NCBI GenBank assembly: GCA_016808115.1
Contig: JAEQBH010005106.1
Location: 62,001-126,000 of the forward strand
Source of the DNA: Tetrastigma voinierianum
Taxonomy: Eukaryota > Streptophyta > Magnoliopsida > Vitales > Vitaceae
Length of the DNA stretch: 64,000 bases
Direction of reading: 5' to 3'
Shown: piece by piece, positions 48,895-61,096 of the stretch
Numbering within the stretch: the stretch's first letter is position 1
How the letters are laid out: every line of letters starts with the position of its first letter
Notes under the pieces: generated by a model
Database searches by the model: none
Told to the model about the DNA's origin: nothing
What the model saw: the letters and a program-made list of their open reading frames with translations, nothing else
Position numbers and translations under genes: made by a program

Positions 48895-49338
48895 CTGTTC
48901 TCAGCAATTAAGAGCAGCAATTACAATGAATACCACTGAAGTAAGCAGTTTGTAACAAAACAACAGACAAAAAAATGGGGATGAATAGAATATTGGCATT
49001 TGACACAGAAATCTAAAGTGCATATAATTATGTGGGTATGATTTATAGATGTCAACATATAAGTTTATATTTCCATTTGAGCAAAATATCAGCCATCATG
49101 ATTTTCTCTCAACCGACTCTGATTGACCACACATAACTTAATTATCATGTTGATTAATAAGGATATACAGGTCAAGGATTTGTCTCCATAAATTCAAAAA
49201 AAGAAGTTATCATTCAAATGCACCAAGAAGACTAATATCAACATAACACTTCTAGAAATTAACACGAAGTCTTAAGTTCTCAAAATACCCTTACATATCT
49301 AGATCAATGCAAACTCTGGGCTCTTTAAGATACTCCCT

Positions 49339-50104
49339 TGTGGCGGCCAGGAAGAGCAGGGAGAAGCGTGCGTGAGCATCCAAATGGGTTGGATGTTTCA
49401 CATGTCAAGGTCCGCATCGAACCAGAGATTGTCCTAAGAGGGAGAAGGTGTCCATTCTTCAATGAGAAGAAAGTGATTCAGAATCATATAACGATGGGTA
49501 CCAGGAGGCGTACCTACAACTTAAGTTGATGAGGGCGTCGACCTCATTTGGTGGAGGTGGGTTTGTGACCCCCTTTGGAACCTAAGCCGAGGATCGGCAC
49601 ATGAAGGGCCTCATGGACCAAGCCCAAGGGAGCATGGGCTCGCATCCGTTGGGAAGAAAAACACCTATTCAAGAGGAACATGATGCTTGTGAAGGGAGAC
49701 ACCTGTTCAAGAGAGACATGATGCTTGTGAAGGGAGGCACTTGTTCGGGAATTGATGTAACTATTCCAAAGGGATTCCTATATAAAGCCTCTCCTCCTCT
49801 CATTGTAAAAACACACGTGTTAGAGAACACAGGAGGTGTTAGAGAACACGGAAAGTGTGAGAGTGCAAGGAAGAGTGATGTGTATGTTTTATTTTGTGGG
49901 TTCTCTTTGGAATGACCAAGTGTTGAGACACTTGTTGAATTTTGTATCGTGTTAGTGTGGAAATACAAGTCGGGAAGAGTTTTTCTTGTAAATGATGTTT
50001 TGTCTCGTTTTATTTTGCTTTTGAGAAGCAGGAATAACTTAGCGCCACACACTTGGCGAAAAATCAGTGACTGGTTTTGCGGGCATGACAAGTGGTATCA
50101 GAGC
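49339..50104 (+). mobile_element. LTR with PBS, in a VPS13-like intron
   Basis: The LTR runs from TGTGGCGG at 49339 to a TGACA end at 50090, with a TATA box (ctatataaag, near 49789) and a tRNA-Met PBS TGGTATCAGAGC at 50093-50104. Inside the LTR a 42-bp unit (acaccT..caagag..gacatgatgcttgtgaagggag) is repeated in tandem twice (49668-49750). It belongs to a gypsy-like element, judged from the gag that follows. Confidence 0.75.
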
Positions 50105-50600
50105 AAGAAGCAACGATGTATTTGACAAAAGATACAGATTACGGTGGCGCGCCCAGATAGGATCGATGTAGAGTCGGGAAGGCATGAGATCATGACTTGG
50201 GCGACTCTGAAGAAGGAACTCAAGGAGCAGTCCCTCCCCACAATCACAACATGGCTTGCACAAGAAGCCTTAGGAAGGCTGAAACATAACGGAGTGGTTT
50301 GGGATTAGAGGGATCGAGAGGGATATTGAAGGAAAAGCCATTGTAAGGCCTCTTGTTCTAGTTTCTACTTTGTATGTCTTTGAGGAGCCTTTGCACTTTG
50401 TAATTAGTTGGTTGAGTAAGACTAATGAGACATGGCGGGTTCCATTGAATTGTTTTGCCTTTGTTAAGTTTGATATACGAGTGGGTGTTTGAGGAAGGTT
50501 GGCTAAGTTAGGCAACTTATCGCTGCACACCTTAGGGAAAAATCAGGGGTTGGTTTTGGGGGTGCGAGCCCATGCTCCCTTGGGAATCTAAATCTTAATC
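50105..50600 (+). mobile_element. truncated gag and second LTR fragment
   Basis: The frame at 50190-50290 reads TWATLKKELKEQSLP and TTWLAQEALGRLKH, a retrotransposon gag core. It breaks off at about 50290, and the next 300 bp resemble the 3' part of an LTR: the end cgctgcacacc..gggaaaaatcaggg matches the end of the 49.3-kb LTR (cgccacacac..gcgaaaaatcag). The interval ends with gcccatgctcccttggg, which is the reverse complement of 49619-49636. Confidence 0.6.
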
Positions 50601-51335
50601 CCTACTCTAGTAAGGGTATTTGGTAAAACTTAATATTTATTACTTAATAACTTAAGTTGATTTTAAGATAATTTTTGTTTGAATTATTGATTTAAAAATT
50701 ATTACTTGATTTTTACTATAAGCATTAAGGTTGGTTGGTAAAAGTAACATTTTTTAATTATCAAATTAACATATTTACCCTCATTAATTATAATTTACTC
50801 TTATTAATCAATTAATGCTTACCTTCATTAATCTTAAGCAATAAATTTATTGGTTAAACATCAATATTAATATATATATTATGAATCATGGATGTGGAGC
50901 TGTGGTTGTAAAAGAGACTCTAAATGTGGAAAAACAGAGCAAAAGAAATTTGACATTCATAATTGGTTAAAGCTTAAAGTTATTGTTTAAATTTAAGTTG
51001 TAACATTTAGTTATTTGAAAAACATATTTAATATACTTAATTACTTAAATTATTCACCCTTATTAATGTTACTTTATATTTACTTTTACTAATCGTACAA
51101 TAAAGTTATTTGTTTTACATCCATATTAAAACTATTATAGGTACGGACAAATATTCCCTTCTTGCTATCTTACAAACAAATAGCTCTACCAAACAACAAG
51201 TCCATGGGCAGAAATGAAAAGGAGGCAATAATAGAGATAAAAATAGTAATAACAGTGTCAATTGTCATTCGAAAATAAGGCTTAAATAACCCATGTAAAA
51301 AGACCAAGAGAAAAAGTAGTCTAAAAAAATTATAC
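50600..51335. other. VPS13-like intron, nothing else seen
   Basis: AT-rich, non-coding. Confidence 0.5.
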
Positions 51336-51668
51336 CTACAGTGAGACCTGGAAGATTGATCAACCCACTGGAGGGATCAAAAAAGATATCTAGAGAAGAT
51401 GAAGCTGAGTCATCGAAAATAGATGCAAAAGATGGTGGAAGCAATGGGCTCCCTTTTGCAATATAGATGGCCCTCATAGCATACCTAGACAAAGAAAATA
51501 TCATATTGCAATATGACTGGATAACCAAATAAATAATATGAATATAATATAATGGGCTTAACAGGAATAATGTTGTGCACACTTAATAAACAGTTCACGC
51601 ATGGTTATCAAAGCATGAGTAATGAGGACCCCATTGAGCTCCACAACCATATTTTTTATGGCAGGGAT
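51336..51668 (-). pseudogene. VPS13-like exons 13-14
   Basis: Exon 51562-51668 encodes IKNMVVELNGVLITHALITM and RELFIKCAQHYS; exon 51336-51484 encodes YAMRAIYIAKGSPLLPPSFA, SIFDDSASSSLDIFFDPSSG and LINLPGLT. The junction needs Trp from a split codon; the donor reads tattcctg/ttaag, so the GT is one base out, which is a small defect or error. Confidence 0.85.
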
Positions 51669-51799
51669 CTAGAACAACAGGAGAGGTAGGCGGGCAGAGA
51701 AAGAACAAATAAAAAAGGAAGTGCATCAATATGAATGAATTCCAAAAAGCATACGAAAAATCAAGTTCTTGATAAATATCGAAGGGAGCCTAATCACAC

Positions 51800-52129
51800 C
51801 TTTATCACACTGTGCAGTAAAGACCCTAGAGACTCCTGGGCTGAGCTATAGCTTAAATTGGAGTCCCCAGGAAGAAAGCTGGCTATGATCTTTATTGGAA
51901 AAAAATGCAAAAACAAGTCACATTGAAATGAAAATAGCATAATTAAGGAGAAATCAATTGGAATATCAAGAACATGTAGAGACAGTGGAAAAGATTTAAC
52001 ATTTATTGGGTGGATCTCAAAACGATCAAAATAAAACTGGCGACTCTGAGATTTGGAGTCATTGAGGGATGTTCTCCAAAATGGAACAATTCTCATAGGC
52101 GGATCCTTGTCAAGGTCCAAATCAACCGG
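51800..52129 (-). pseudogene. VPS13-like exons 11-12
   Basis: Exon 52001-52129 encodes PVDLDLDKDPPMRIVPFWRT, SLNDSKSQSRQFYFDRFEIH and ends PIN; exon 51800-51889 encodes IIASFLPGDSNLSYSSAQES and LGSLLHSVIK. The RIVPFWRTSL..FEIHPI block is a hallmark of VPS13 C-terminal regions. Both exons are open. Confidence 0.85.
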
Positions 52130-52308
52130 CTGCAAATAAGTGTCAAAAAGACAATTCTGCATGTTATAAGATTATTCCTAATACATATCATTGTAAGAGA
52201 GTTTTCTCCTTTGATAATCTCCAAAGTAAACATCGGTTAATAAGTAAATTCTATAAGCAAACAGGAAATTGAACATTCAGAAGCTACAGTTTTACTACAT
52301 CACTTCAC

Positions 52309-52750
52309 CTGTAGAATGATGGATGAATGCTTAACTTGTGTAACATTGGAGCTAGTTGAAATTAGGACGAAGACAACCACGCAATAATATGCTATCATTT
52401 ATTTCACAATACTCTGATTGATGTCTCCGAAGCAATGCTGCAAAAGGAGCTCCTACCCACTTCTGCTCCACATTGAATGCCTGCATTGATAAAAGATTTA
52501 AAGTACTACCAAAATTGGTAATTGATAGAAGGGGCTGTCTCAAGCTTTTTACAAAAGCCTCTGAGGATAATGATGAGCACAAAATGCAAACATTGATGGC
52601 TCTTCGGAACACATACATAAGAACAACTATTACCTGTACCCTGATCTGGTTATATTTATGCTGATTAGTGAAAATAGAATCCAAATTGATATGTTCAAGC
52701 TTTACAACTATGAAAGTTGTGTAATCTGAAGGGTCACTTGCGTCTATATC
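52309..52750 (-). pseudogene. VPS13-like exons 9-10
   Basis: Exon 52634-52750 encodes DIDASDPSDYTTFIVVKLEH and INLDSIFTNQHKYNQIRVQ with a GT donor. Exon 52309-52480 encodes FNVEQKWVGAPFAALLRRHQ, then shifts frame, then LISTSSNVTQVKHSSIILQ. These are the first conserved blocks of the C-terminal third of the protein. Confidence 0.75.
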
Positions 52751-52974
52751 CTTCAATCAATCACAAAATCAGGTAAAGAGGTATTAGTGAAGAAAGATTC
52801 TCCATCAAACTATAGTAAGCTCAATGACAAATTCTCATGTAGTTACTATGGTATCAAAATAATGAACTCAGGAAAAAGCAGAGAAAAGAATGTGAGAAAA
52901 ACAGCTTTGAACACCACCACAAAAAATGGGAAGTCTAGATCTCACCTATTAAAGGCGATTTTGTCAATTAACTT

Positions 52975-54694
52975 TTTTTTTTTTTGATCAGTAAAAAGCA
53001 AATTTATATATATAACTGAAGAACCCTAGAGTACATGGGACATGAACTAAAGGGAACCAAAGTAAAACTGACAAAGTAACGAACCCACCAAAAGACTACC
53101 TACTCTGACCATGCAAAAAATTCTATAGCAGTTGTGTATTATCAACCAACATACAAATTAGCGAGTCATGAGTGGTTACAAAATTAGCTTTAATTCTTTG
53201 GGTCGAGGGACCTCGTTCTCAAACACCAGCCTATTTCTTGCTGCTTGGATATTCAAAATAGACAATGAGTGCAAACCATATTACACGCTTTTACCCGGCC
53301 GTACCTTACCCAGTAGAAGAGTGTGAAGGACTGATTGGAAAGACCCAGCTAATCCAATGATTAATGAAAATAGATACCACAACATTTTAGCGAATTTGCA
53401 ATGGATCAGAAGATGGTCTATGGTCTCCTCTTCTCTTACCTTTATAAAACATGTGTTTGCGAATGTCATACCACGGCGTTTTAGTTGGTCCAGAGTGAGC
53501 ACTTTGCCCCAAGCAGCTTCCCAACGAGACTCAATTTTGGGGACAAGCTGGATTCGAATCAAGCGGTGAGGAAGTCAGGCGGAAACATCGATACCTTTGT
53601 ACATGGTCTTGACTGAGAAACCATTATCCTTGTCATTCTTCAACAAAAGCTTGTCCTCGCCAGTGAGACAAAACTTTTGATCATGAAGAATATGAAGGAA
53701 TCTTGTCATCTCTTCGAGCTCCCAGTCGTTAAGAGCTCTAAGGAAAGTTGGGGACCAACACCCAGCCCCTTCACCACTATCCCAGATATCCGCAACCTTA
53801 GCCTCTTTGTTTGAAGCTAAATTAAAGAGAATGGGGAAAAGATTGCACAGAGCCACCCCACCACACCAAACATCGCTCCAAAAATTGATCCTCCTGCCAT
53901 CCCAGAGAAAAGGCCGCCATTCTCGAAGAAAACTAGCCATTCTTTTCGATTCCTTCCATAAGCTAGTCATGTACCTCACAAGGTCACGAGTGTGCCAACC
54001 CCCATTGGTCTCCCCAAATTTACAACAGATAGCCTTTCTCCAAAGCGCATTTTGGTCGTTTGCAAACCTCGACTCCATTTTCATGAGCCTTATTTGACTT
54101 GGAGAAGCTTTTTAACCCGATTCCGCCTTTACTCTTTTGAACACAGTAGCCATCTCACCAAGATATTTTCTTTTCGAGCTCTGAAAGGCGCCTTTGAATC
54201 CTTTCCAGTCTGGCGCTTCTGAGGCATACGAAGAAAGTATCAATAGGGGGCTGAAGCCAGTCTTGCGGATAAAGTGTGATCCTGCCACCCTTAGAGATAT
54301 ACTGAGTCTTCCAAACAGCCAGCCTCTTTCGGTATCTCTCTTCAATCGAGTCCCACACCCCAAGAGCCTTGTGCTTGGCTCCTAGAGGAAGACCCAAATA
54401 GGACGTAGGAAAGGACCCAATCTTGCACCCTAACTCTGAGGCCAACTCCACCAGATTTGTCATGGGCCCAATAGGAATAATTTCGCTTTTGGCTAAATTA
54501 ATTTTCAAGTGACTGTACGAACCATTCAGAATCAGCTTAGAACTTAAGGCGATCGAGTCGACCTCACAAAAGATAAGCGTATCATTAGCATAAAGAAGAT
54601 GAGAAATAGACAAATCCTCCCCTCTCAGTTGCAGATTACGCTGCAGAGAGATAGATTACCATCAAGCGCGTTATCAAACTGCAAAGCTTCCATA
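52975..54694 (-). mobile_element. LINE, 5'-truncated, in a VPS13-like intron
   Basis: Flanked by the 15-bp direct repeat TTTGTCAATTAACTT at 52960-52974 and 54695-54709. The T-run at 52975-52985 marks the minus-strand poly-A tail. It encodes the end of the reverse transcriptase (54613-54155: ISHLLYANDTLIF, SYLGLPLGAKHK, VWDSIEERYRKRLAVWK), a middle block (54084-53575: REWRPFLWDGRRINFWSDVW) and a zf-RVT domain (53562-53281: RWEAAWGKVLTLDQLKRRGM, then DHLLIHCKFAKMLW). It has no complete protein. It is a different copy from the LINE at 30.5 kb, and the long open frames suggest younger age. Confidence 0.92.
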
Positions 54695-54709
54695 TTTGTC
54701 AATTAACTT

Positions 54710-55082
54710 AGCAATGTCAGTACCACTATCATTCCAAGATATTTATCAATTTATGGTCACAGCCGACATATCTGCCCAAAATATCAGAACATGCATACAC
54801 GCATGCGTGCAAACTTATATAAACATAAATATGTAAATTTTAACAATAATGTTTACTCTTATGATTTGTTGTATATGCGGTCTACAACATTCTCACTTAA
54901 GCGAATAATGTCATTCTTAGAAATATAAAATTCTCAACTCGAAGCGTATAAATCGAAATAGTGAAGAAGAATCAAGATGTGCCATTTAGCCCAAAATTAT
55001 AATTCAAGTTTTGTACCTGGTTTTTTCTCATAGGTTTCTTCAAATTCGAAAATTATTAGAATCAGTATAGTAACATAATTGT
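54710..55082. other. intronic remnant where VPS13-like middle exons are expected
   Basis: This 370-bp AT-rich stretch, with 55265-55505, is all that is left, apart from transposons, between the AIKDIHQHMY exon and the DIDASDPSDY exon. I see no coding blocks in it. Confidence 0.6.
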
Positions 55083-55505
55083 TGTTAAGGTTTAGTCTCC
55101 TAATCCATTTAGGATTCTTTTCCTTATCTCTTTAGTCTCCTAATTAGACTTTAACTCTGTTTCCTTTTTTTGTCCTAACACTAGAGTATAAATATGTATG
55201 CTACCTCCTTTGTAAATCAATGAGAATCAGAGTTTTCATTTTCTCTTAACATGGTATCAGAGCCATAAAAGAGTTTGAGAATATCAGGGTTAGGGTTTCG
55301 CCGTGTGGTCAATTTTGATAACCCATCCAACGACTGTGTCACACTCCGATCGCATTACAAAGCTCCTCATATTCTCAAGATCATATTTACAAATCAATCG
55401 TTCTTCAATTTGGGGAACCAATATTTTAGAAGAGCGTACATATCAAAAAAATGCAAAGGATAGGTCATACCCTGAACAGGCCCTTTCTCAACAAAGAGAA
55501 TAATG
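55083..55505 (+). mobile_element. copia-type LTR with PBS, truncated
   Basis: The LTR runs from TGTTAAGG at 55083 to TTAACA at 55251 (169 bp), with a TATA-like motif (tataaata, 55188) and a polyadenylation-like end. The primer-binding site TGGTATCAGAGCC follows at 55252-55264. About 240 bp of internal sequence follows with no clear gag and no second LTR. It could be a TRIM or a 5' fragment of a copia element. Confidence 0.7.
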
Positions 55506-55509
55506 AAGG

Positions 55510-55808
55510 GCACCAACCAAGCGTACTTATTTTCTACGCCTTCAACCGTAATATACATGTGTTGGTGGATATCTTTGATTGCAACTATTGATCCTACAGA
55601 AATACTGAATCATGTTCATTTCAAGTTCCACCATAATTTCAAGCAACCCAGACAGAAAAAGTTGTTAGAAAATGACAATACCATCTTGAACTGTTCCTTC
55701 CAAACTGTGTTCAAATCCCATGCTACTGGATCAGTGCTGTTTTTTCAAGTTGTCAGTTGTCTCTTTGGTGGAAATCCAGGCGAAAGATGCAACAGTAGAT
55801 AAAATCAT
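55510..55808 (-). pseudogene. VPS13-like exon 8, last before the missing middle
   Basis: Several frames are needed: ILSTVASFAWISTKETTDNL near 55800, DPVAWDLNTVWKEQFKMVLS near 55720, and GSIVAIKDIHQHMYITVEGV near 55580. The last block is a strong VPS13-family marker (AIKDIHQHMY) near the start of the conserved middle region. Exon identity is good, but four or more single-base differences break the frame. Confidence 0.7.
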
Positions 55809-55953
55809 CTATGGCAAGAAAAGCAGGTTAAGCACAGTGATAGATGCCCTAAAATTAGAAATCGAACTAAGGTAAGTAAGGGTGTCAACAAAAAATCCTA
55901 TAATAACTGGTTTATCATGGACAAAGAAACTAAGAGTCAATAACATTACAAAC

Positions 55954-56432
55954 CTGTATCTCAGACAGAGAGATTATCATATCAAAACCTGAAACAGAAC
56001 CATTGCCCACCCAAACTGGATGTATATCTAGTGGAACATTCTCAGTCTCCAGCATTGACTTCTGAAGTAGAATGAAAGCTCGTAACCTTTTCAAGATATA
56101 TCTTTGGCAACTTAACTGAAAGCCTGCATATAGAGAATCATGCTTCAAATCTTCCTTTTTGAAATGGATCTCAGGCCTTGCACCATCAGGAACTGGATGA
56201 ATCCATCCTAGGCTGAAATGCTATTGTAGGATCTCCAGATAAAGGTGAGATAGAGAACCATTTGATATGCCAGAAGCAAAGTGAGGAATTTGAATTTCAT
56301 TTTTCACACTCCCACACAGGATTTGAGAAAGGATTGACAAGGAGGAAAGGTCGAGCATGAATTTTTTTGTCATATTCACTAATTCAAAATTCAAATGGAT
56401 GTCAGCCTCAAGCACAAGTTCACGAACTTTAC
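55954..56432 (-). pseudogene. VPS13-like exon 7
   Basis: Encodes KVRELVLEADIHLNFELVNM, then LYLEILQ with a TAG stop at 56221-56223, then HFSLGWIHPVPDGARPEIHF and SMLETENVPLDIHPVWVGNG with FDMIISLSEIQ before a GT donor. The frame is the same on both sides of the stop. Confidence 0.72.
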
Positions 56433-56503
56433 CTGCATAGGAAATCAAATATTTTAATATTCTTGCATGATTGTATGGAACAACAGCAAAGGGATGCACA
56501 TAC

Positions 56504-56712
56504 CGGCTTCATCTTCAGCCACAAGTACAATAGAATACTGAGAAATGCCTATCATAAAAGCTTCAAACAGTGTCCATCTGACTTGCTGAGAAATACTTGG
56601 CGTCTCTTGGACATACTCCTCCGGAGAAAGATCATCCAGTCTAACCATATTTGGACTATGTCCAGTTTTTTCAATATGTTTCAGAGATGATGACATAACT
56701 GAAAAAAGATCC
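56504..56712 (-). pseudogene. VPS13-like exon 6
   Basis: Encodes DLFSVMSSSLKHIEKTGHS, VRLDDLSPEEYVQETPSISQ and WTLFEAFMIGISQYSIVLVA, open throughout, with acceptor cag and donor gtatgt. Confidence 0.72.
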
Positions 56713-57036
56713 CTGATGCAACAAGCATATGAAGCAAAGCAAAAAAAAATCTTCACCACTGATGTTGTTTCAACGAAAAAACACCACCCTGCTCAGAAGC
56801 ATCAGCCATCACACCCTTTAAAAGAATTCAAAATTTGAATATGGAGCAGCTAGTTGTTATACAGTTTAAATTCAGGAACATGTTATACAGTTTATATTCA
56901 GCAACAAGTGATCATCTGGAAACAGAAGAACAATGTATAAAAGAGGTTTGACAAGGTTGATTGCATGGACAAAGTATAGATGAAATGCAGCATTGAGTAT
57001 AAAGAAGATAGATATTTTAATCCAAAAGATTAGCAC

Positions 57037-57885
57037 CTGAACTGTCCAAGAGATTGTCCGCAAATCTTCGCTAACAGAACTGGATGACAAAAGTTTATTC
57101 ATTTGATGTGCTCCAGCCAGAACATTCTTCACCTTAGACCTAACTAAAAAAACCTCACTGACAGAAATATTTATAACTAACCAGTGACTTGATGCTGGTT
57201 CTAGGTTATTTGAAACAAACCCTAATCCCTGATTAAGACCGAGGAGAATGAAGATTTGAGTTTTCAAGTGGCAATTTTTGAAGGAAATATCACCAGAAGT
57301 AAAACCATCTAGTGAATTGGTGCATTTCTGATTTTTCGAACACTCTCAGGGAAGCCAAGGAGAAAGTATATGCAAGATTAAGAATATTTCATATAAGCAA
57401 TCAAGAGACTGTTGCAACAAATTTTGAAGTTCAGACTGATCAGTACTTATTCCTATTGGACCCTGAGATCTGAAAACAACAAACTGAATTCGAGATAAAT
57501 CAGTGTGAGCTTCCAGTTTCCCTTCTTGACAAGAAATCTCAAAGCATGTTTGATGGACAGAAATCCAAACTCCATCATCAGGCACCTCATCCAAGTTCTT
57601 GGCACTTAAACCATCAATGGTTTTTAAATAACCCCCAATGTTACTGCTTTTCCCAGAATATTGAAGAATTATGTCCACTGAATTAAGCTGGAAAGAGCCG
57701 TAACCACAAATAGAATTCTCTGAGAAATCAGATGCTCCTGTTGCAATAGCTGCCAACTTCTCCCTCATTCTCCAAGTGGAAGCCAAAAGATCTCTTGGCC
57801 CATAAGGTCTAGAAAATGCGCATTCCATTGAATTAATAATAGTAAGCACGTGAAATTGAAGAAAGCAAGCTCAAAACCACCTGCC
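57037..57885 (-). pseudogene. VPS13-like exon 5
   Basis: Open from about 57849 to 57346 (RPYGPRDLLASTWRMREKLA, QLNSVDIILQYSGK, DDGVWISVHQTCFEISCQEG) and, after a shift near 57345, from 57267 to 57037 (LGLNQGLGFVSNN, PASSHWLVINISVSEVFLVR, DLRTISWTVQ). The pattern of SVDIIL and W-ISVHQ blocks suits the repeating-groove part of a VPS13-like protein. Confidence 0.75.
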
Positions 57886-58036
57886 AAAATGACCACTATT
57901 TAGTTATAGAAAGGTGGAAATAAAATAACAAGTCTCACAAGTTAGTGAGTACCTTGAATAGTCTTAATGAACCAGACAAATAAGAAAAAGTACGAGAATT
58001 TTTTTATTGGATCTAGGTTAACAAAAACAGAATCAC

Positions 58037-58151
58037 CTGAAGGAAAACATACAATTCATCCATATTCAATAAAAAGGTGAATCCTCTAGCCACTCCATGC
58101 AAAGCTGCTGAGAAAGCAACAAAGGTTTTGCTAAATGAATGGAGAGACTCC
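58037..58151 (-). pseudogene. VPS13-like exon 4
   Basis: Encodes ESLHSFSKTFVAFSAALHGV then ARGFTFLLNMDELYVFLQ, open in one frame, between a canonical acceptor (gtag) and donor (gtgatt). No defect is visible. Confidence 0.7.
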
Positions 58152-58880
58152 CTACAATAGACATAGTGGAATGCCTCAAAAATTATTGACTGCACTTGAC
58201 TAGAAAGGACAAAAAACTCCAAAAATAAAATAAAATAAAGTTTAAAAATTTCCAGCTCTAGGGAAAAAGATATCCAGTTGACACCGTTCAATTGAAAAAG
58301 AAACAAATCCATGGTGTACCATAAATAAGCAGTCACGTTGCTTGATTACAAACACACACATAAAAGAAGTAGTTTCCACCATCACATGGTACTCAAAATT
58401 CTTTATCAAATAAGGAAAAGTAACAGAAACAAAACTTCAGCTAGCAGTAAGGCATCATTTAGTTGAACTGAGATGTGTAAAATTTTGGTTTTGTTGGTGA
58501 ACTGTGAGCTAATACCTGTTTGGAAATGTTGTAAAAAATTTGATTGGAATTTCTCCACTAGTACCTTTATATATCCTCAGAGTGCCATTTTTTTTTATCG
58601 ATATATTTCCTCAGAGTGCCACATAAAGAAAAATATAGCAAGTTCCTCCTAAATCCAAATTTAGGACATTACCACAGTATTTTCCATTTAAGTTTATTCA
58701 CTTAATGCACAATTTATCTGAAGACTATCTCTAAGCATAGAGATTAGAACTATTCTAACATGAGTAGACAATAAACTCAATCAGATGAAATTTTCAAACT
58801 ATGCAACATGCTAAAGTGTCACCGTGCAAAGTTTCCAGATGAAGAAAAGGTAAAAAATAAGCCAAAGACCAGAACCCATA

Positions 58881-61096
58881 CCTGAATGATGATGACAGCA
58901 TGGTTATTGGCTTTAATGAAAATATTCTGCTCCCTTAATTTTTGTCTGAGCTCTCGCGGTAGGCATTTAACCATTAATTTTTAGGTAAAAACTAAGACTA
59001 ATCTGGCTCTGAGATTTATAGTTTTGATAATCTGATTTAGGAATATCAATTATCTGAGGCCCTTTCCAACTAAGGCTTTGTGGTTTCACATCTTTCAATC
59101 CAAGGTGCCCACAAGATGATGATAATTCAGAATATGGCATTGGCCAAAGGACAAGTTCAATATTGCGCACATCAAAGCCAAGTTCAAAATCGTCCTGATC
59201 AACTAAATGATTCATACCTCCATTGCCGCCATTGAACACCTCCTTTCTCAGTGGCATTTGGATGTGAGGACCAGCAATGAGTACACCAAGTTCAACACAT
59301 TTCTCCGGAAGCATTCCAATCATTGCCATATTCATTTCTCTAGCATAGAACTTGTACCTACAACTCAAACTGATTTCTGGCGGATTTCTAATGGTTTCTG
59401 GTGAATGAGAAATAACCCTTGACCTCCCATTGTCCTTAGCCCAGCAAAGAACATGTTGTATCTGCTTACAAAGCAGGGCAACTGATACTACAGATGAATA
59501 TCCCAATGAGAAGCTCAACTTTCCCACTGTCAAGCAACAACTCCATAACCCAAGATCTGGATTCCTGAGGCCTGAACTAATCAAGAAGCTTTTAATCCCC
59601 AAGAGGATGCATGGACTTTCCAAAAACTGGATCTCGCTTCCTCAAATTTCAGTAGTTCTGTAAGACAACAACATTTCTTCAAAGATTCCCAGAAATGAAA
59701 CACTAGCACTTTCAGCAAGATTAGTGGTACCATTTTCCATAGAAGAAACATTTGGGCAGGCTCACCCCACAGAATAGTTTTTTGAATCATTTATTCTCTT
59801 TTCTGATGTTCCTTTGAAACTAAAGAGAATTTCTTAAACTGCTCTCTAACAAGATCTTCCATAACGGATGAGGATGTAACCTTCCAATAGACCGCAGGAA
59901 AATGACACACCATGCTCTATTCTTCTTTACATATTAGTAACAATATGTCAATTGAAATACAAAATGTAAATGTCAGATAAGAGATCCAATATCTAGTTTC
60001 CAACTTTTCACTAACAGGAGGACAAACCATGGTAGATGGGAAAACATTCACAGAAACCTTTCCCAGGTAAAGACTAACGCAACACTGTGGGCATGAACCA
60101 TCAGATGCAATTCTCAAGTTAACATCAACTTTTTGATGTTCAGCAAAGGGATTCCTCAAACACAAAAAATGTAAAAGTAAGTGGAATATGCTGAAAATAA
60201 GTTCCCAAACAAAATTTAGCAGTGAAATGATCTTGCAGATGAACTTGAAGTGATTGTTGATTCGTGACTCAATATAAACATCTCCAGCATGTTGAACTTT
60301 CAATGCTGCTCTATAGCGAGCTACTCGTGCCTGTGCAATAGCTTCAGCAGGCAGCTCCTTCTCAATGTCAGAGATGACCTGCCAGTTGTTTTTCACAGAA
60401 TTGGAAAACATTTTATCCTCTGACATCTTAACAGTAGATCTTTTACTAAGGTGTCAGAGGAAAATCCAATAAGTGACAGTAAATATTCATAAGTATTCAC
60501 ATGACGTCTCCATAGACCAGCCACCCTAATTGATCTTTGTAATGGCAATCTGGGAATTGAAATTAGGTAACTAATTCTGCTTGCAGCTATTCTCCATAGT
60601 TGTCGACCATTTCTAACACACTTGGACCCTTGGGATAATAGCATGTCAAATGCTAATATAATAGGAAGATCAAGTGGAGAAAGTGAAAAACACACTTGTG
60701 GGACTCGAAGACTTATGCCTACAAGTTGAAGATCTTTAAACTTGATACAAGTGAACAGATCTGCAACAGGTAAAACACAGTTGATGTCTTCATTCCTCTC
60801 CAGTCTGATCTCAAAGCCTTTACCATCAATAAGAAAGAACCTTCTTTCAATGGTGCAAAGAGCCCCAACAAGCCCTTTAAAGGCATCCATGATTCAGATA
60901 AGACTCATCACTAAAAGCTCTTTCATCTCAACAAGCTTAACCAAAGGAATCAGTCGACATGGAAAACTGCACTTGCATATGAATATCATGGATCTCTAAT
61001 CTACAGTGGTTTAATATAAGATTCAAAAGAAGTTGTAAGAGAATTTCTTGAGTGTGGTGCCTTTGATCCTTTCAAGCATGTCATACAAAGCAATTT
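58881..61096 (-). pseudogene. VPS13-like exon 3, long N-terminal coding block
   Basis: A 2.2-kb exon with several frame changes. In order it reads IALYDMLERIKGTTLKKFSY; EIHDIHMQVQFS; FKGLVGALCTIERRFFLIDG through SPLDLPIILAFDMLLSQGSK (intact 60393-60890); a shift near 60450; NNWQVISDIEKELPAEAIAQ through HAGDVYIESRINNHFKFICK and SLYLGKVSVNVF (59917-60426); a shift near 59800; then FLESPCILLGIKSFLISSGL through ELGFDVRNIELVLWPMPYSE (58967-59623); and KCLPRELRQKLREQNIFIKA at the end with a GT donor. The long open stretches argue that the gene decayed recently, or that the shifts are sequence errors. Confidence 0.82.

Noticed and set aside
55503..55802. A 99-codon plus-strand frame as a gene
   Set aside because: It is antisense to a VPS13-like exon (AIKDIHQHMY) and has no domain.
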